A DNA stretch of 64,000 nucleotides from Noviherbaspirillum saxi (GTDB lineage: Bacteria > Pseudomonadota > Gammaproteobacteria > Burkholderiales > Burkholderiaceae_D), in contig NZ_QYUO01000003.1 in assembly GCF_003591035.1 (NCBI RefSeq), positions 744,001 to 808,000 of the forward strand, in the 5' to 3' direction. This document shows, piece after piece, positions 61,636 to 64,000 of the stretch (the first letter of the stretch is position 1; each line of letters opens with the position of its first letter). The position numbers and the translations under genes were made by a program. The notes beneath the pieces are model-generated. The model was given only the letters and a program-made list of their open reading frames with translations, was not told the DNA's origin and searched no databases.

Positions 61636-62139
61636 ATGCAAATTCAAATCCCTCCGTTTGACACGCGCGAACTTCGCTCGGTTTTTGGAAAATTCGTCAC
61701 AGGTGTCACTGTCATCACGACTGTCGACGCCTGTCACAAAGCCCACGGCCTAACCGTCAATTCGTTCGTTTCCGTCTCGCTCGATCCGCCACTGGTTCTG
61801 TGGAGCCAGTCCAAGCGCGCTGCGAGTTATCCAACGTTCATGGAGGTTGACGAGTTCGCGGTGAGCATCCTGTCCGAGGAGCACATCGGAGTTGCCACCA
61901 CCTTCGCCAAGCCTCACCCCGATAAGTTCGCTGATGTGAGGGTGAATCGAGCGTTCTGCGGCCTTCCGGTAATTGAGGACAGTTGTGCGTGGCTTTACTG
62001 CAGGACGATCACCAGAGTCGAGGGGGGCGACCACACAGTCCACATTGCCGAAGTCATAAAGGCCGCAAAAAGCACTGCGCGTCCGCTGGTATTCGGTGCC
62101 GGCGAGTTCCTTGCCGCACAACCTCTTTCAATTACCTAA
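61636..62139 (+). CDS. Flavin reductase (HpaC-like)
   Basis: A 167-residue flavin reductase of the short HpaC/FRD type: LRSVFGKFVTGVTVITTVD, GLTVNSFVSVSLDPPLVLWS, FAVSILSEEHIGVATTFA and GGDHTVHIAEVIKA. It supplies reduced flavin to the monooxygenase encoded next, 33 bases downstream. No clear ribosome site precedes 61636, so the true start might be slightly different. Confidence 0.9.
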   Translation: MQIQIPPFDTRELRSVFGKFVTGVTVITTVDACHKAHGLTVNSFVSVSLDPPLVLWSQSKRAASYPTFMEVDEFAVSILSEEHIGVATTFAKPHPDKFADVRVNRAFCGLPVIEDSCAWLYCRTITRVEGGDHTVHIAEVIKAAKSTARPLVFGAGEFLAAQPLSIT

Positions 62140-62172
62140 CTTTCACAAAAATCATCAACAGGAGATCGATGT

Positions 62173-63618
62173 ATGACTGCACGCACTGGCCAACAATACT
62201 TGCTAGGCCTGAAAGATCAACGAAGGGTTTGGCTTGGCAATCAAGCTGTGAGCGTCACGGAGGAGATGCGGTTTCAGGGCTCCCTCGTTGGTCTCGCGGG
62301 CTACTACGATTGGCAGCACGAATACGCTGAGGATTGCCTTGTTCCCGACCCCGAAACCGGTCAACCAATGAGTGCAAGCTTGCTGGTTCCTCGACGGCCC
62401 GACGACCTAAGGGCGCGTCAGCGCTGCTTTGAAAGCATCGCGCGCTACTCCCGCGGGATGATGGGACGAACGCCGGATTACGTGAACTGCACACTCGCGG
62501 GCTTTGTTGCGCGGGCGGATGCACTTTCCAGCAGCGGCGACACAACGCCGGGTGAGCGCCTGCGCAAATTTCACAGAGACGTAATCGCTGGCGATTTGTC
62601 TCTTACTCATGCGTTAGTTCAGCCGGCCATCGACAGAGGGGTCGACGAGGTGAGCGGCCTCAATGCAACGTTGGCCGCGCACGTCACGCGGCGAACAAAA
62701 ACTGGCATCGTCATACGCGGTGCGCGGGTTCTGGCAACCCTTGGGCCGTTTGCGGACGAGATGTTCGTCTATCCGGCCGCACCACTTCCAGCCAATGCGG
62801 ACCCAAAGTATGCCGTGATGTTCTCAATCCCTGTGAACACGCCCGGGTTGATTCAAGTATGTCGCGATCACTATGGAGTCCCCGGAGCTGGGAGTGATCA
62901 CCCCTTCTCGTCCCGATTCGATGAGCAGGACAGCTTCGTTATCTTTGACGATGTTGAGGTTCCCTATGAGCGGGTCTTCATTGACGGCGACGTCAAGGCA
63001 TACAACGGCCTCGTTCGGACAGGATGGTATGCAAACATCTCTCAGCAGACGAACACGCGTGCAGCGGTCAAGCTGGAGTTCGCGTATGACCTCGGGTGCC
63101 GTATGGCAGAGATCACCAATACTGTGCGGCGGCCCGAAGTTGCAGGTATGCTCGGAGAGATCCTTGAGTACGCTCGTCTCGCCCGCGCAGCGGTCAACGC
63201 AGGCATAGCCGGAGCTCGAGACTGGGGAAATGGCGCGCTGTTTCCGGACGACTTGGCAGCTCGAGCAACGCGTGCCATGCTACCGCAGTGGATGGTTCGG
63301 ACCAATGAGATCCTCGTGACTTTGGGATCGCATAATCTACTTGCGACCCCATCGCTGGAAGCGTTTGACCACTCAGAACTTGGTCCCCTCTTGGAGCGGT
63401 ATCTCCCAGGCGCTGATGGGCATAGCGCAAAAGAGCGAGCAATGATTTTCCGAACGGCGTGGGACTTTGTCGGCTCGGCGCTGGGGTCACGCATCGCCCT
63501 GTATGAGCGCTTCTATCTCGCGAGCCAATTCAGGGCACTGTCTGGAGATCATATGGCATGGTATGGCGCAAACGCGTCGAACGCCGAACGCCCGGTAGCA
63601 CAGTTCCTTGGTGATTGA
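62173..63618 (+). CDS. HpaB-type flavin-dependent monooxygenase
   Basis: A 481-residue oxygenase of the 4-hydroxyphenylacetate 3-hydroxylase family. RTGQQYLLGLKDQRRVWLGN at the start, MGRTPDYVNCTLAGFVARAD and FDDVEVPYERVFIDGDVKAY are family hallmarks. Using reduced FAD from the partner reductase, it ortho-hydroxylates a phenolic substrate, which need not be 4-hydroxyphenylacetate. Ribosome site CAGGAG. Convergent with the AraC gene that probably controls it. Confidence 0.92.
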   Translation: MTARTGQQYLLGLKDQRRVWLGNQAVSVTEEMRFQGSLVGLAGYYDWQHEYAEDCLVPDPETGQPMSASLLVPRRPDDLRARQRCFESIARYSRGMMGRTPDYVNCTLAGFVARADALSSSGDTTPGERLRKFHRDVIAGDLSLTHALVQPAIDRGVDEVSGLNATLAAHVTRRTKTGIVIRGARVLATLGPFADEMFVYPAAPLPANADPKYAVMFSIPVNTPGLIQVCRDHYGVPGAGSDHPFSSRFDEQDSFVIFDDVEVPYERVFIDGDVKAYNGLVRTGWYANISQQTNTRAAVKLEFAYDLGCRMAEITNTVRRPEVAGMLGEILEYARLARAAVNAGIAGARDWGNGALFPDDLAARATRAMLPQWMVRTNEILVTLGSHNLLATPSLEAFDHSELGPLLERYLPGADGHSAKERAMIFRTAWDFVGSALGSRIALYERFYLASQFRALSGDHMAWYGANASNAERPVAQFLGD

Positions 63619-63633
63619 AGCTTGAGAAACGAG

Positions 63634-64000
63634 CTACGGGGCAGGGCCAAGTAATTGGCGCGACTCCTGCCCGCGCCAATTACTTGGCCCTGCCCCGTAA
63701 CGTTTCTTGAAGAGTCGGCTGAAGTGTGCGCTGTCTGAGAATCCGCAAGAGTATGCGACTCCGGTCACGCTGCTCGCCGAGCCAAGCATGGTTCGCGCAG
63801 CCTCGAGCCGTTGATGCCAAATCGCTGCTGACACGGTTGTGCCCACGATCCGGATGAACAGTTCGTCAAGGCGGCGGCGACTCAGCCCACGCGCCGCCGC
63901 CACGACCCCAGCATTCAGTGCAGGATCAAAGAAGTGTTCACGAATATGGGAGAGTGCAGCATGGACATGATTGGTCGCGTTACTTGCCTCTTCGCCGTCG
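63634..64000 (-). CDS. AraC-family regulator, C-terminal part
   Basis: The C-terminal 121 residues of an AraC regulator; the rest lies beyond the right edge. Two HTH motifs are visible (VVAAARGLSRRRLDELFIRI and VTGVAYSCGFSDSAHFSRLF KKRYGAGPSNWR). The final residues QESRQLLGPAP are written by the second arm of the inverted repeat at 63636-63698, so the tail may be a late addition. The likely target is the HpaC/HpaB pair. Confidence 0.9.
   Translation of the reverse strand, partial: DGEEASNATNHVHAALSHIREHFFDPALNAGVVAAARGLSRRRLDELFIRIVGTTVSAAIWHQRLEAARTMLGSASSVTGVAYSCGFSDSAHFSRLFKKRYGAGPSNWRGQESRQLLGPAP
63636..63698. terminator. Perfect 27-bp inverted repeat, shared terminator
   Basis: Bases 63636-63662 and 63672-63698 are exact reverse complements around a 9-base loop, GC-rich at the outer ends. 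It lies just past the HpaB stop and inside the last codons of the AraC gene, so it can serve both as terminators. There is no long T-run. Confidence 0.65.

Overview
The window looks like about 64 kb of chromosome from a Gram-negative betaproteobacterium of the order Burkholderiales. An Oxalobacteraceae-like host is my best guess, as an inference. The reasons are a tripartite-tricarboxylate (Bug) receptor, two trimeric porins of the Burkholderia/Herbaspirillum type, many LysR/IclR/GntR regulators beside small catabolic operons, and a moderately high G+C content. I saw no rRNA, tRNA or CRISPR array.

Layout. 1-3.4 kb: the end of a TRAP transporter, two FCD-type GntR regulators and a small VOC protein. 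3.5-6.6 kb: a gene graveyard with a possible RND tail, a frameshifted LuxR-type HTH, a TonB receptor with an in-frame stop that is cut by an IS200-type transposase remnant, and one intact small exported protein. 6.7-10.8 kb: an orphan radical-SAM enzyme of the AmmeMemoRadiSam family, an acyl-CoA-dehydrogenase/RTX-repeat chimera, a DM13 protein and a DUF488 protein. 10.8-15.5 kb: a KDG-kinase locus with a LacI regulator and three near-identical operators, a deleted 2-hydroxyacid dehydrogenase, a DMT exporter, a MITE-like inverted repeat and a LysR gene. 15.6-18.7 kb: Bug receptor plus LeuC/LeuD-type hydro-lyase subunits, probably catabolic.

18.8-22.1 kb is a decayed chromosomal integron: a broken integron integrase on the minus strand, a candidate attI, two cassettes (VOC protein; YetF-like membrane protein), each ending in a recognisable attC, then an oxidoreductase-like small protein and an AAC(3)-I-type aminoglycoside acetyltransferase homologue. 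22.3-29.4 kb: a serine hydrolase/CRP-like pair, an NAD-dependent epimerase/LysR pair and an OsmC-YcaO fusion. 29.9-32.0 kb: an IS1111-group IS110 element, with a probable bridge-RNA region, inserted into a gene for a secreted protein. 32.3-35.9 kb: a defence-island-like stretch with a tyrosine recombinase lacking its nucleophile, a coupled pair made of a small membrane protein and a membrane-anchored nucleoside-deoxyribosyltransferase/TIR-like effector candidate, and a SMEK-domain protein.

37.0-52.8 kb is the largest functional unit: about 18 tightly spaced same-strand genes. They encode a NitT/TauT-type ABC importer, two SDRs, a cupin, an alpha/beta hydrolase, an IclR regulator, a ThDP enzyme, an aspartate-dehydrogenase-like enzyme, an aldehyde dehydrogenase, an extradiol-type dioxygenase, two small proteins, a Rieske oxygenase, a RidA protein, a VanB-type reductase and a porin. 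I infer import, ring hydroxylation, ring cleavage, semialdehyde oxidation and imine/enamine deamination of an unidentified, possibly amino-substituted, aromatic acid. A pair of 20-bp inverted sites upstream is the likely control region.

52.9-60.6 kb: a chemoreceptor, an FRG-domain protein, an operon of NicC-like monooxygenase, MBL hydrolase and porin opposite a second IclR gene, and two small proteins. 60.7-64 kb: an IS630 remnant, then an HpaC/HpaB-type two-component monooxygenase pair convergent with a truncated AraC gene. The AraC 3' end forms one arm of a perfect 27-bp inverted repeat.
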